Source of the DNA: JBAZYV01 sp041658345
GTDB taxonomy: Bacteria; Patescibacteriota; Gracilibacteria; UBA1369; 2-02-FULL-48-14
Direction: 5' to 3'
Assembly: GCA_041658345.1 (NCBI GenBank)
Contig: JBBAAK010000003.1
Coordinates: forward strand, 62,001-126,000
Length of the DNA: 64,000 nt
Below the pieces are notes generated by a model. That model saw only the letters and a list, made by a program, of their open reading frames with translations. It was not told the origin of the DNA and did not search any database. A program made the position numbers and the translations under genes. Shown piece by piece: positions 8,382-17,035 of this stretch. Each line of letters starts with the position of its first letter. Position 1 is the first letter of the stretch.

Positions 8382-8783
8382 GTGCTCGTAATCCGCTTAA
8401 CCCGTATTGGAAAGACTAACGAACCTGCTTATCGCATAGTTGTTGCCGAAAAAGCACGTGCCGTTAAAGGATCTTTCTTAGAACTTATTGGATTCTACAA
8501 TCCATCTGAACGCAAGAATGTTGAATTTAAAAAAGACCGTGTGGAGTTTTGGATCGGACATGGGGCCAGACCGTCCGACACCGTTGCATCTTTGTTTAAA
8601 GCAAAGGGCATGACCGGTATGGAAAAGTTTATTGCTCCAAGAGATCTAAAACGCAAGAAGAAGAAAGCCGGCCCAGAAGAAAAGGCTGAAGCACCAGTCA
8701 GCGTGGCTCCGGTCGCCGAAGCTCCGGTTAGTGAGGCTCCATCTACAGTTGCTCCTGCTACCGACGAGGTAGCTCCTCAATAA
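8382..8783 (+). CDS. rpsP: 30S ribosomal protein S16
   Basis: A GTG-started protein of 133 residues. Residues 1-85 match bS16: VIRLTRIGKTNEPAYRIVVA at the N-terminus and LELIGFYNPSERKN, then the RVEFWIGHGARPSDTVASLF block. It binds 16S rRNA early in small-subunit assembly. Beyond residue 90 there is an extra Lys-rich then Ala/Pro/Val/Glu-rich tail of about 40 residues, which is longer than the usual 80-90-residue protein and probably disordered. It heads a cluster with khpA (25-nt gap) and a small membrane protein, a common rpsP-khpA linkage. Confidence 0.96.
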   Translation: MLVIRLTRIGKTNEPAYRIVVAEKARAVKGSFLELIGFYNPSERKNVEFKKDRVEFWIGHGARPSDTVASLFKAKGMTGMEKFIAPRDLKRKKKKAGPEEKAEAPVSVAPVAEAPVSEAPSTVAPATDEVAPQ

Positions 8784-8808
8784 ATCGTTATTTTCTAACG
8801 TTTTTTCT

Positions 8809-9078
8809 ATGCCATCTGATTTAACAGGGACGGTTGCTCGAGATTTTATCGAGTATATAGTTACTAAAATTGTTGGGTTCCCGGATGATGTTGTGGTCAC
8901 GCAGACTGTTGATGACCTCGGTGTTTTGATCACTTTAAAGGTGAACAAGGAAGATATGGGTAAAATTATTGGAAAATCAGGACAAACGGCAAAGGCGCTC
9001 CGCGTACTACTACGCATGATGGGTTCCAAAGCGGAAGCTCGCTATAATCTAAAAATTGTTGAGCCGGAAGGAATGTAG
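8809..9078 (+). CDS. khpA: KH-domain RNA-binding protein KhpA
   Basis: An 89-residue protein consisting of a single KH domain. The GxxG loop is seen in GKIIGKSGQTAKALR (residues about 52-66). The N-terminal helix DLTGTVARDFIEYIVTKIVG and the VNKEDMGKIIGK context match the KhpA/YlqC family. KhpA binds RNA, often as a heterodimer with KhpB, and influences cell division and envelope homeostasis in Gram-positives. It lies directly after rpsP, the usual position. Confidence 0.92.
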   Translation: MPSDLTGTVARDFIEYIVTKIVGFPDDVVVTQTVDDLGVLITLKVNKEDMGKIIGKSGQTAKALRVLLRMMGSKAEARYNLKIVEPEGM

Positions 9079-9096
9079 GTGTAATATCTTTTTGCC

Positions 9097-9492
9097 ATGA
9101 ATATTCTCCCATTTATTATCGCCACTGTTTCCGAGGGTTCCATTTTGGACGTTGCTCAAAGTTATAACGCTATGGAAGTTATAAATAGGGCGATTGCATA
9201 CGCCATTATCGTGGCTGGATTTTTGAGTGTGGTGTTTATTTTCTTCGGAGGTATATCTTTTATTTTGTCCGGCGGAGATGACGGAAAAATCAAACAAGCC
9301 GTATCCACGATTCGTTATGCAATCATCGGGCTTATAGTTACTTTGCTTTCCGTGGTGATTGTTGGATTTGTGGGAAGTGCACTTGGTCTAAACGTGATTG
9401 AATACATAAATTTGGGTGAGATTTTTGATCTCATCTCCAATGTTACAACGCAAAATGCCGGTCTTGGTTCCGGTACTAGCTCGCTTGACTGA
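9097..9492 (+). CDS. VirB2/TrbC pilin-like small membrane protein
   Basis: A 131-residue protein: an N-terminal hydrophobic or signal-like stretch, then two strong transmembrane helices (about 31-55 and 68-93) joined by the short polar loop LSGGDDGKIKQAVSTIRYA, then a Ser/Gly-rich tail. The two-helix pattern with GG-DDGKIKQA matches the VirB2/TrbC-like pilin proteins common in CPR genomes. No other type IV secretion gene is in the window, so the role is inferred only from family. It ends inside the convergent gene (17-nt overlap). Confidence 0.65.
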   Translation: MNILPFIIATVSEGSILDVAQSYNAMEVINRAIAYAIIVAGFLSVVFIFFGGISFILSGGDDGKIKQAVSTIRYAIIGLIVTLLSVVIVGFVGSALGLNVIEYINLGEIFDLISNVTTQNAGLGSGTSSLD

Positions 9493-9946
9493 TTGTGAGG
9501 GTACGTCCTTGGTCACGCAGGTTTTCCCAATCGTAACTAAATGCGAAGTTTTCTAGTGCGCGAACCATCGCTCCATAAATATGCCAAGGAGTTGCTTTTT
9601 GAAATAAGAAAGCATTGCCCTCTTCCGCTACCGGATTGTAGTTTTGTGCTTCTTTATGCAGGCCGTTTAGCATTACCGGGACAATCCCGCGATCTGCAAT
9701 CATAGAAAATTCGCTCGGCAAATGAGACCCCAAAATAATCCAGATGTGGGCTTCTTCCATGGCTTCTTCTGCAGAAAATACGTGTGGAAACGCTTTGGCT
9801 CCAACGCCAATCACCCTAAAACGTGCATCCAGCTCCTCTATGCCCGGCAATAAACTTTCCACTAATTTTGGGTCGGCCCCACGAACGTCCAATATAACAT
9901 GTGGGATTCTTATTTTGAGTTTTAATTGCGGTTTTGTTTTTGCCAT
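9476..9946 (-). CDS. Rossmann-type protein resembling half of a GT-B glycosyltransferase
   Basis: A 156-residue protein starting at the ATG at 9946 (MAKTKPQLKLKIRIPHVILD); an ATG ten codons upstream is less likely. The middle and C-terminal parts (FSAEEAMEEAHIWIILGSHL, ADRGIVPVMLNG, NAFLFQKATPWHIYGAMVRALENF) have the beta-alpha pattern and spacing of the nucleotide-sugar-binding half of GT-B enzymes, but the E-x7-E motif is degenerate. It may be a stand-alone regulatory remnant rather than an active enzyme. Its tail overlaps the pilin-like gene by 17 nt. Confidence 0.6.
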   Translation of the reverse strand: MAKTKPQLKLKIRIPHVILDVRGADPKLVESLLPGIEELDARFRVIGVGAKAFPHVFSAEEAMEEAHIWIILGSHLPSEFSMIADRGIVPVMLNGLHKEAQNYNPVAEEGNAFLFQKATPWHIYGAMVRALENFAFSYDWENLRDQGRTLTISQAS

Positions 9947-10021
9947 ACTTTTTAAGCGATTTGTTAATTGTATCACTTTTTTAAGGTTGTTTCAAGGATG
10001 TTTAGCGACTAATCTTCATCC

Positions 10022-10948
10022 ATGCAGACTTTTGTTCTTATTGATGGCAATGCGATTGTGCATAGGTGTTACCATGCCGTGCCTCCAACTTTGACCGCTC
10101 CGGATGGCACGCCGGTGAATGCCGTTTATGGTTTTACCAGTATTTTGCTTGGCATTTTGGAGGTTGAAAAGCCCGATTATTTGGCGGTTGCGTTTGATAT
10201 GAAAGGGCCTACATTCCGCCATGCCGAGTTTGCCGATTACAAGGCCACTCGTGTGAAAACGGATGATGCTTTAATAGTGCAGTTTCCTTTGGTTAAGGAG
10301 GTTTTGAAGTCTTTTTCCGTACCAATTTTTGAAAAACCCGGGCTTGAGGCGGACGACTATCTTGGGATTGTTTCTCATGAGCTTAAAGAAAGACTGCCGG
10401 ATTTACAGATATTAATTGTTACCGGGGACCAAGATGCCCTGCAACTCGTGGATGAGCAGGTGTGGGTTGTGGCGCCCGTGAGTGGTTATACAAAGGTAAT
10501 CCGTTATGATAGGACTCTGGTGCACCAAAAACTTGGGGTTTGGCCGGAACAAGTCGCCGACTTTAAAGGCTTGAGGGGAGATAGTAGTGATAATTTGCCG
10601 GGAGTGCCTGGCATTGGAGAGAAAACTGCGGTTAAGTTGCTGGAGCAATTTAATAGTGTGGAAAATCTTTATGAGCACCTCGAGGAAGTTTTGCCCGAGC
10701 GGATTCGGGCCCTGCTTATAGAACACAAGGATCAGGCGTTTTTATGTAAAAAAATGGCGACTATTCTTAAAAAGGACGGCGATTTGGATCTTAGTTTGGA
10801 TGACTGCGCCGTACACAATTTTGATATAGAAAAAGTGCGTGACTTGTTTTTGAAATTTGCTTTTAAGTCTTTATTGGTGCGTACGGAAAAATTAAATCTG
10901 GCATGGGAAAAGAAGCGGGGGAATGGCGCGCAAATTAGTTTGTTTTAG
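10022..10948 (+). CDS. 5'-3' exonuclease (Pol I N-terminal-domain type)
   Basis: A 308-residue protein equivalent to the 5'-nuclease domain of DNA polymerase I without the polymerase. Seen in order: LIDGNAIVHRCYHA, VAFDMKGPTFRH, the metal-site acidic cluster LEADDYLGIV and VTGDQDALQLVD, then DFKGLRGDSSDNLPGVPGIGEKTAVKLLE, the H3TH DNA-binding motif. It removes RNA primers and flaps during lagging-strand synthesis and repair. It is a single-gene unit. A separate polA may exist elsewhere. Confidence 0.93.
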   Translation: MQTFVLIDGNAIVHRCYHAVPPTLTAPDGTPVNAVYGFTSILLGILEVEKPDYLAVAFDMKGPTFRHAEFADYKATRVKTDDALIVQFPLVKEVLKSFSVPIFEKPGLEADDYLGIVSHELKERLPDLQILIVTGDQDALQLVDEQVWVVAPVSGYTKVIRYDRTLVHQKLGVWPEQVADFKGLRGDSSDNLPGVPGIGEKTAVKLLEQFNSVENLYEHLEEVLPERIRALLIEHKDQAFLCKKMATILKKDGDLDLSLDDCAVHNFDIEKVRDLFLKFAFKSLLVRTEKLNLAWEKKRGNGAQISLF

Positions 10949-11238
10949 CCCGCCTTTAATCTGGTGTTTTGTGAGTGGCGTACACAAAATTTGTTCATAG
11001 CTCTTTGCATGCACAAAGGCTTTGTTCAGCGAGTTTTTGGGAGGGGCGTTGCTTATGCGACGGTTTTTGGCTTTAGCAAGCCCGATTTTTTTAATCAAGA
11101 TTTTTGGCGATTTGGAGCTTTTTTAAGCTGTTAAAATTGTATAAAAATTTGAGTCAACCTTTAAAGATTGGCTTTCTTAAGCGGATTTTTGAATTACATT
11201 CTCTTGAAATCCTTTTTTTGGTGGTTTAAAGTCTTGCC
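10949..11238. other. 290-bp AT-rich gap before ftsA
   Basis: No protein-like frame is seen. The gap contains several T-runs and a short AGCTT-TTTT-AAGCT hairpin at 11116-11129, with a weak -35/-10 pair TTGAAA...TTTAAA close to ftsA. The ftsA promoter probably lies in the last 60 bp. Confidence 0.4.
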
Positions 11239-12483
11239 ATGCCAAAACATCGAATTATAGTTGGTCTTGACGTTGGAAATTCAAAAATCCGCGTGGCGAT
11301 TGCCGTTATGGACGAGGGAAGTGCGCTCCCAAATATAATTGGGGTAGGCGTTTCTCCTTCCGGAGGGCTACGCAAAGGTAATATTATTGATGTGGAAGAA
11401 GTTGTTTCAAATATTTCTTCCGCCCTTGAAGATGCAGAGAGAATGGCCGGCGAGCCGGTCCACAATGTGTTTTTGGGGATTTCCGGAGATCATATCTCTT
11501 CCATGGACAGCAAGGGAGTTATTGCTATTTCACACACAGGTAATGAAATTATTGAAGATGATGTAGACCGCGTACTTGAAGCGGCCCAGGCCGTTGCCAT
11601 TCCAAACAATCGTCGTATTTTAAGAATCATCCCAAAGGGCTTTACCGTGGACGAACAAACCGGCATTAAGTACCCCGTTGGAATGACGGGCATTCGTCTT
11701 GAAGTGCTTGCCCACCTTGTTACTGGGCTTGTGCCTGCAGTTAAAAATATAGAAAAATGTGTGCATCAAGCCGGAGTTGATATTAACGATATAATTCCTT
11801 GCGGACTTGCGGCTTCAGAAGCAGTTATAAGCAAACGACAAAAAGAACTTGGCGTGGTGGTGATTGATGTTGGCGCTGGTGGCACAAATGTTGCGGTTTT
11901 TGAAGAAGGAACTGTTTTACACACGGCCTCTTTGCCTGTTGGCGGAGACAATGTTACAAATGACATAGCTATTGGACTTAGGACCTCAATAGACACTGCC
12001 GATAAGATTAAAATTGAGTATGGTTCTTGTATTCCGGAAGACATTCACGATAGAGAGACCATCGACCTTTCTTTGCTTTCTAAGATAGATACGCAAACCG
12101 TTTCCAAGAAACAACTTGCTGAGATTATCCAGGCCAGATATCACGAGATTTTTGCCATGGTTAAAGATGAACTTGCCAAAATACAGCGCGATGGGATGCT
12201 CCCTGCAGGAGCAATTTTGTGTGGGGCGGCGGTTAAGATGCCAGGCGTTATTGATTTGGCCCGCGAGGTATTAAATTTACCTGTTCAAATTGGTTTTCCA
12301 ACAAATTACGAAGGCGTGGTTGATAAAATTGAAGATCCTGCCTATGCAAGTGTTATAGGTCTAACAATTTGGGGGTCCAGATTCCAAGGCGAAGGCTATT
12401 CACTAAATTTGGATTTTAAGAATTTCTCTGTAGATAAAATGACCCAAGGGCTCAAGAACTGGTTCCGAGGTCTTCTTCCTTAA
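11239..12483 (+). CDS. ftsA: Cell-division protein FtsA
   Basis: A 414-residue actin-like ATPase. Phosphate-1 motif: IIVGLDVGNSKIRVAIAVM at the N-terminus. Phosphate-2: VVVIDVGAGGTNVAVFEEG near residue 210. Adenosine motif: AGAILCGAAVKMPGVIDLA near 320. The C-terminus VDKMTQGLKNWFRGLLP is the amphipathic membrane-targeting helix that tethers FtsZ filaments. The length and all domains are typical. It is followed 18 nt later by ftsZ, the conserved division pair. Confidence 0.97.
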   Translation: MPKHRIIVGLDVGNSKIRVAIAVMDEGSALPNIIGVGVSPSGGLRKGNIIDVEEVVSNISSALEDAERMAGEPVHNVFLGISGDHISSMDSKGVIAISHTGNEIIEDDVDRVLEAAQAVAIPNNRRILRIIPKGFTVDEQTGIKYPVGMTGIRLEVLAHLVTGLVPAVKNIEKCVHQAGVDINDIIPCGLAASEAVISKRQKELGVVVIDVGAGGTNVAVFEEGTVLHTASLPVGGDNVTNDIAIGLRTSIDTADKIKIEYGSCIPEDIHDRETIDLSLLSKIDTQTVSKKQLAEIIQARYHEIFAMVKDELAKIQRDGMLPAGAILCGAAVKMPGVIDLAREVLNLPVQIGFPTNYEGVVDKIEDPAYASVIGLTIWGSRFQGEGYSLNLDFKNFSVDKMTQGLKNWFRGLLP

Positions 12484-12501
12484 TCTCTTATCTTTTTTAT
12501 T

Positions 12502-13722
12502 ATGACTAATCAGTCTCAACAACAACAGGATGACGCCCTCAAGACTTTGTTTTCACACGCAAAACAGCGTAGTAAAAACTTTGAGGTAACTCCTTCTGAT
12601 GTTACTCCAGTTGCGCGCATTAAAGTTATGGGTGTGGGTGGAGGAGGAGGAAATGCTCTTAACAGGATGATCAAGTCCAATATTAAGGGTATTGATTTTA
12701 TTGGTGTGAATACAGACGCGCAGGCGCTCTACCATAGCGAGGCCAGTGTTAAAATCAATATTGGTAAAGCTACAACTCGTGGTCTTGGGGCCGGAAGCCA
12801 TCCGGAAATCGGGCGCCAAGCGGCAGAAGAATCTGCTGAAGAAATCAAACAAGCATTAGATGGAACAGAAATGTTGTTTATCACCTGTGGACTTGGAGGC
12901 GGAACGGGCACGGGAGCTGCGCCAGTTATTGCGGAAATTGCTCGTGATATGGGTATTTTGACCGTTGCCGTTGTTACAAAACCGTTCACTTTTGAAGGCC
13001 ACCGTCGTCGCACACAAGCTGAGGAAGGTCTAGAAAATCTTAAGAACAAAGTTGATACCTTAATTACAATTCCGAATGATAAGATTTTGTCTTTAATCGA
13101 CAAAAAGACCCCTCTTACGGAAGCGTTTACGGTTGTGGATGACGTGCTTCGCCAAGGTGTGCAGGGCATTTCTGATCTTATCACCGTGCACGGAATGATT
13201 AATGTGGATTTCGCGGACGTAAAAGCAATTATGGAAAATGCTGGAAGCGCTCTTATGGGAATCGGTTATGGAACAGGAGAAAATCGTGCTACCGAAGCTG
13301 CTCGTGCGGCGGTTGAAAGTCCTCTTCTTGAACTTGATATTCAGGGGGCAAAGGGAATTTTGTTCAACATTACGGGCGGAAGCGATCTATCTATGTTTGA
13401 GGTTGATGAAGCTGCTCGTATTATTACGGAGGCTGCAGATCCGGAAGCCAACATTATCTTTGGAGCCGTTATTAACGATTCTTACACTGGAGAGATTAAA
13501 ATCACTGTTGTGGCCACCGGTTTTGATGACATAAAGCGTGGCGTTTCAATCACTCGTCCACTTGGCGAATTTAAGCCTGTGGGAGCTCCTGCTCGAACGA
13601 TGTCTCAACAAATGGACTCCAGGCCTATTTCCACTCCTTCTATGCCAGCAATGCCTACAGCAGACGATGGCGGTAGCGAGTACGACATTCCTGCGTTCAT
13701 TAGACAGAAGATGCAAAAGTAA
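12502..13722 (+). CDS. ftsZ: Cell-division GTPase FtsZ
   Basis: A 406-residue tubulin homologue. The N-terminal core begins IKVMGVGGGGGNALNRMI, the tubulin signature GGGTGTGAAPVIAE is at about 130-143, and the T7-loop synergy region includes VNVDFADVKAIM. A 37-residue disordered N-terminal extension precedes the core. The extreme C-terminus YDIPAFIRQKMQK is the conserved peptide that binds FtsA. It polymerises into the Z ring. ftsA lies 18 nt upstream. Confidence 0.98.
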   Translation: MTNQSQQQQDDALKTLFSHAKQRSKNFEVTPSDVTPVARIKVMGVGGGGGNALNRMIKSNIKGIDFIGVNTDAQALYHSEASVKINIGKATTRGLGAGSHPEIGRQAAEESAEEIKQALDGTEMLFITCGLGGGTGTGAAPVIAEIARDMGILTVAVVTKPFTFEGHRRRTQAEEGLENLKNKVDTLITIPNDKILSLIDKKTPLTEAFTVVDDVLRQGVQGISDLITVHGMINVDFADVKAIMENAGSALMGIGYGTGENRATEAARAAVESPLLELDIQGAKGILFNITGGSDLSMFEVDEAARIITEAADPEANIIFGAVINDSYTGEIKITVVATGFDDIKRGVSITRPLGEFKPVGAPARTMSQQMDSRPISTPSMPAMPTADDGGSEYDIPAFIRQKMQK

Positions 13723-13766
13723 AGAGGGCGGACTTGTGATGGAATTTATTTTTAATTTTATTTGCT

Positions 13767-14795
13767 ATGGAGAATACTGAATCTTTTGTTAGGAGCCCGG
13801 GATGTAAGCCCGAGTTAAACAGGGTTGTTATGCCTCGAGATTTGGTTGACCAAGAGGCTCCTATGTCCATGCCTGATTTTGTACGTTTGTTAAAGAGTTT
13901 GCGGGGTCAAGATGTTGTTACAAATGCTGACGGTGAGTTTGATCGGCTTGCTGGGATGGTAGTTGGTCGTGCAGAAGGGGCGCCACTTGATAATGTTAGT
14001 GGTGCGGGCGGAACTGAGCTAAGCCCGAGTGGCAATAGATTGGTTTTGGTGTCGGAGTTCCCTCCAAACCTAAGGCGTCGTGATTATGGCCTCAGTGGTA
14101 GTCAGGTTTTTGAAAGTGTCGATTCGTTAAAGCGTCAGTTGAAGAATGCTGAACGTAATGTGGCGATTGCTTCGCCAACGATTGAGAGCAGGCCTGACAT
14201 TCTTAATGGTATTGTAGGAGATATTAGGCGTTATATTTCTAGTTTGGATAATCATTTACTTTCCTTTCTTTTGTCCGGTCATGGTGACGCCGACGACGAC
14301 CATGAAATTGCACTTATGTTCCAATTTAGAAGGAATTCTACAGTGGCTCGCTTTGAGAAAGGTAAACTCTTAAGGACTTTTCTTACGGGCGAATTTACAG
14401 AAAAAGACGACCTACGAAAAAGGTACCCCGCCCTTAACTCTCAGGACCCTAGTTCCTCTCTTTATTTCCATCTTAATGCTGGCCAAAGGCCTCTTTCCGG
14501 ACTTGGTCTTGCGGAAGTTCGTTGTCTTGATAATGGGAGGGGCATTACCCCCACCAGTTCACGTGGGGAATGGCTTGAGGAAAAATTTGCGCCTGCTGTA
14601 GCGAATGAATTAGCCCAAACGCCTACTTCGGGTTTTGCGTGCAAAGATGATTGCTTTTCAGTGAAAAATGCTTTTCAGGGCGTGCGGGCGAACGTTGTAT
14701 CTGCTTCTGTCGCTGACTGTTCTTTGCATCTTTGCGTTGCCTTCCCAAACCAGGGTTATGCGGCTCAAGTGTTTAACGTCGGCATGGACGGCTAA
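13767..14795 (+). CDS. Orphan protein with a GHKL-like DNGRGI motif, function unknown
   Basis: A 342-residue soluble protein with no transmembrane segment. Near residue 255 it has EVRCLDNGRGITPTSS, which resembles the G1 box (DxGxG) of GHKL-type ATPases (histidine kinases, anti-sigma kinases), but a convincing N box or G2 box is not visible, so this may be coincidence. The N-terminal 100 residues look disordered with a short helical patch. It is transcribed 44 nt after ftsZ. No family is recognised. It belongs to the set of single orphan genes interspersed between housekeeping blocks here. Confidence 0.6.
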   Translation: MENTESFVRSPGCKPELNRVVMPRDLVDQEAPMSMPDFVRLLKSLRGQDVVTNADGEFDRLAGMVVGRAEGAPLDNVSGAGGTELSPSGNRLVLVSEFPPNLRRRDYGLSGSQVFESVDSLKRQLKNAERNVAIASPTIESRPDILNGIVGDIRRYISSLDNHLLSFLLSGHGDADDDHEIALMFQFRRNSTVARFEKGKLLRTFLTGEFTEKDDLRKRYPALNSQDPSSSLYFHLNAGQRPLSGLGLAEVRCLDNGRGITPTSSRGEWLEEKFAPAVANELAQTPTSGFACKDDCFSVKNAFQGVRANVVSASVADCSLHLCVAFPNQGYAAQVFNVGMDG

Positions 14796-14839
14796 GGCTA
14801 GGATTTTGCCTTTGAGTTCTATACGCCCCTCTTTTTTGT

Positions 14840-14845
14840 TATACT
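14840..14845 (+). promoter_or_regulatory. -10 box placing the FemAB-like start at the transcription start
   Basis: TATACT at 14840-14845 is six nucleotides before the ATG at 14852. With the usual 6-7-nt distance to the start site, the mRNA would begin at or next to the A of ATG, that is, be leaderless. No clear -35 is seen. Confidence 0.45.
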
Positions 14846-14851
14846 CACTGC

Positions 14852-15919
14852 ATGCACGTTCGATTATTAAAATCTTCTGATAAGGTTTTGCTTGATGAGT
14901 TTGTTTCTGGCCATAAAGATGGTTCTATTGAGCAAAGTTTTGCGTGGGGAGAGGTGCAAAAGGGTATCAGTGGGCGGGATGAGTTTTTTGTGTTTGGAGT
15001 TTTTGAAGATGGTGTTTCCGGAGATGGGGGCGGGCTTTGTGCGAGTTTGCTTGTGATTAGGCAGACGGCGCGGATGGGCAAAACTTGGCTTTGGGCTCCG
15101 CGTGGACCACTTTTGCCTCCTGTTGGCGAAGGTACTGGCGAGGATGCTCATGGCGAGGCTGACCTTGCTTGTGGGGCGTGGAAGGGGCTACTTAAAGAGT
15201 GCAAGGAGTTGGCAAGGCGTGGTGGCGATATGTTTTTGCGAATTGAGCCTGGAATGATAGCTGGTGATGATTTTGATTTTGGCGGTGTCTTGGCGAACGA
15301 ATGCTATGAACCAAGTTCAACTTTGGTTTTGGATTTGTCTGTGAGCGAGGAGTCGATTCTTAAACAAATGTCACAAAAAGGCAGGTACAATATTAAAATC
15401 GCGGAAAGGGAGGGCGTGCGAGTGCAAAGCTCTTGTATTACGTCCAAATGCGTGGATTTTGATGCGTTTTATGAGGTTTTGATTGAAACCGCCAAGCGCG
15501 ATGGGTTCGCCGTGCATAATAAATCTTTTTATGAGCATTTTATGGGGGTTTTGGGCGAGCGTGCCGTACTTTATACTGCTTACATTGGTGATGAACTGGT
15601 TGGCGGGCTAATTGCCACCCATTTTGGAGATACGGCTACTTATTATTTTGGCGCATCTGCAGGGAAGTACCGCAATGCAATGGCTCCTTATGCCATGCAG
15701 TGGTTTGCAATTTGCGAGGCTAAACGACTTGGTTTTAAAAAGTATGATTTTCTTGGGATTGCGCCGGATGGTGAGGCTGGCAAAGACCACGTGCTTTCCG
15801 GAGTAACTCAGTTTAAGACTCGCTTTGGTGGCGCGCGCGTGGATTATAAAAAGGCGCGGGTTTTTGTTTATAGGCCTGTATGGGCATGGCTTTACAGGTT
15901 GGCAAAAAGGTTTGTGTAG
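14852..15919 (+). CDS. FemAB-family peptidoglycan interpeptide-bridge aminoacyltransferase
   Basis: A 355-residue protein with two GNAT-like halves typical of FemA/B/X. Signature segments include QSFAWGEVQKG at the N-terminus, FLRIEPGM, STLVLDLSVSEESILKQMSQKGRYNIKIAEREGV in the middle, and LVGGLIATHFGDTATYYFGAS then MAPYAMQWFAICEAKRLGFKKYDFLGI in the second half. It transfers an amino acid from aminoacyl-tRNA to the lipid II stem peptide to build cross-bridges. It lacks the coiled-coil insertion of FemA, so it resembles FemX or the shorter FemAB-like enzymes. The substrate amino acid is not predictable. Confidence 0.82.
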   Translation: MHVRLLKSSDKVLLDEFVSGHKDGSIEQSFAWGEVQKGISGRDEFFVFGVFEDGVSGDGGGLCASLLVIRQTARMGKTWLWAPRGPLLPPVGEGTGEDAHGEADLACGAWKGLLKECKELARRGGDMFLRIEPGMIAGDDFDFGGVLANECYEPSSTLVLDLSVSEESILKQMSQKGRYNIKIAEREGVRVQSSCITSKCVDFDAFYEVLIETAKRDGFAVHNKSFYEHFMGVLGERAVLYTAYIGDELVGGLIATHFGDTATYYFGASAGKYRNAMAPYAMQWFAICEAKRLGFKKYDFLGIAPDGEAGKDHVLSGVTQFKTRFGGARVDYKKARVFVYRPVWAWLYRLAKRFV

Positions 15920-15979
15920 GGATTTTTGCGAGGGTGTCTGCCCGCTCCTTTCTTTTGTCATCCGGAAAAACACTACTTT

Positions 15980-16008
15980 CCCTTATTGTTACAATGTAAC
16001 AATAAGGG
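15980..16008. repeat. 29-bp near-perfect inverted repeat
   Basis: CCCTTATTGTTAC (15980-15992), a 3-nt AAT spacer, then GTAACAATAAGGG (15996-16008) pair perfectly over 13 bp, or 14 including the flanking T/A. The strand symmetry suggests a protein operator or a bidirectional hairpin; a short T-run follows at 16011-16013. Confidence 0.7.
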
Positions 16009-16069
16009 ATTTTGAGAAAAATGGGACGCAGAAGCTGTGTACGCACGCCTGCCCGGGCGGACGCTGAGC

Positions 16070-16089
16070 ATCTGTGCACGTGCACAGAT
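16070..16089. repeat. 20-bp perfect palindrome
   Basis: ATCTGTGCACGTGCACAGAT is perfectly self-complementary and is followed by TTTTG. It lies 95 bp before the start of the next gene and could be its operator or a hairpin terminator for transcripts from upstream. Confidence 0.65.
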
Positions 16090-16183
16090 TTTGTCTCGAT
16101 TTTTGGCTTAGGGAAGCCGTTTTGGTTGCACTTTTCCGCGAAAATGGCGTAATGTTATGCATTATTAAATAGCGAGTTTAATC

Positions 16184-17029
16184 ATGATAAAGCCCGAGCT
16201 AGATTACAGACAGCTTAGGAGTGAAATCCTAAAGGAGCCGGGCGTGGTTGATAAAGCCGAGGGATACTTTTCGGATGGGAGTGTTGTTTTAGGACAAAGA
16301 CATAAAGTGGTACTTGCTATGAAAAAGGCCATGCCATTGAGAGATGAGATAACTATCCGTGGTCTGACTGCCGTTATGAGGGATGATGACTCTTATGTAG
16401 CGGTGGAAAGGCCTATTTTCGTGTGCCCTGAATGGAGGGTACTACCGTTAGTTAGAAATGCAGAGAGTAGGATGTTTGAAGCGCGAAGAATTGGGAAGAG
16501 AATGGATCCCCTAGATAAGCTTCTTGTGAAATGGTACTTGGCAGAAAGATTGGAACATGAAATGTTCAGTGCATACGTTGCCGGACCTGCTTTATTAAGC
16601 AATAAATTAGGTAGAACTTTCAGCGCAAAGTTGCTGAAGATCCTTGGTTACGATCAACTCTTCGCTGGCACCTATTTTGACACAACTCCAGAAGCCCTAC
16701 TTTATGAGCTCGGAACCAATGCCGTCTCTCATGGAACTGATTATGGCAAAAATGGGGCCGTAAAAGTAGAGTGGTTCGGGCGCAAAGAGCAGGTGCTCGT
16801 GGGGTTTACTCAGCCTGGAGAGTTTAATCTGCGGAAAGCTCTTGCCGGGGCTAAATCAAGACCTGCCAGGCCAAAGGTGGAAAATGCGACTGAATGGAAT
16901 TATGTAAATGAGGCCTGCCGTTTAAGAGGCAATGGCTTTAAGAATTTTGTTAAATGCCCTTTTGCAATTAACGCCTCTTATTATCCGGATGCGGACACTA
17001 CTACAACTTTTATGCACGTGAGGGTTTAG
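16184..17029 (+). CDS. Orphan protein with an RsbW/HATPase-like segment
   Basis: A 281-residue soluble protein. Around residues 170-185, LLYELGTNAVSHGTDYG resembles the N box of anti-sigma-kinase-type GHKL ATPases (E-xxxNAxxHG), followed by a beta strand pair (AVKVEWFGRKEQVLVGFTQPG) where the DxGxG box would be. Further on, RLRGNGFKNFVK resembles the glycine-rich G2 box. The expected Asp of the G1 box is missing. The first 150 residues are unfamiliar. If real, it would be an ATP-binding regulatory protein; this is inference from motif spacing only. It lies downstream of two palindromes. Confidence 0.55.
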   Translation: MIKPELDYRQLRSEILKEPGVVDKAEGYFSDGSVVLGQRHKVVLAMKKAMPLRDEITIRGLTAVMRDDDSYVAVERPIFVCPEWRVLPLVRNAESRMFEARRIGKRMDPLDKLLVKWYLAERLEHEMFSAYVAGPALLSNKLGRTFSAKLLKILGYDQLFAGTYFDTTPEALLYELGTNAVSHGTDYGKNGAVKVEWFGRKEQVLVGFTQPGEFNLRKALAGAKSRPARPKVENATEWNYVNEACRLRGNGFKNFVKCPFAINASYYPDADTTTTFMHVRV

Positions 17030-17035
17030 GCGTCT

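Noticed and set aside
15813..16085. Minus-strand frames over the palindromes
   Set aside because: Low-complexity shadows of the FemAB-like gene end and the palindromic gap; no conserved pattern.
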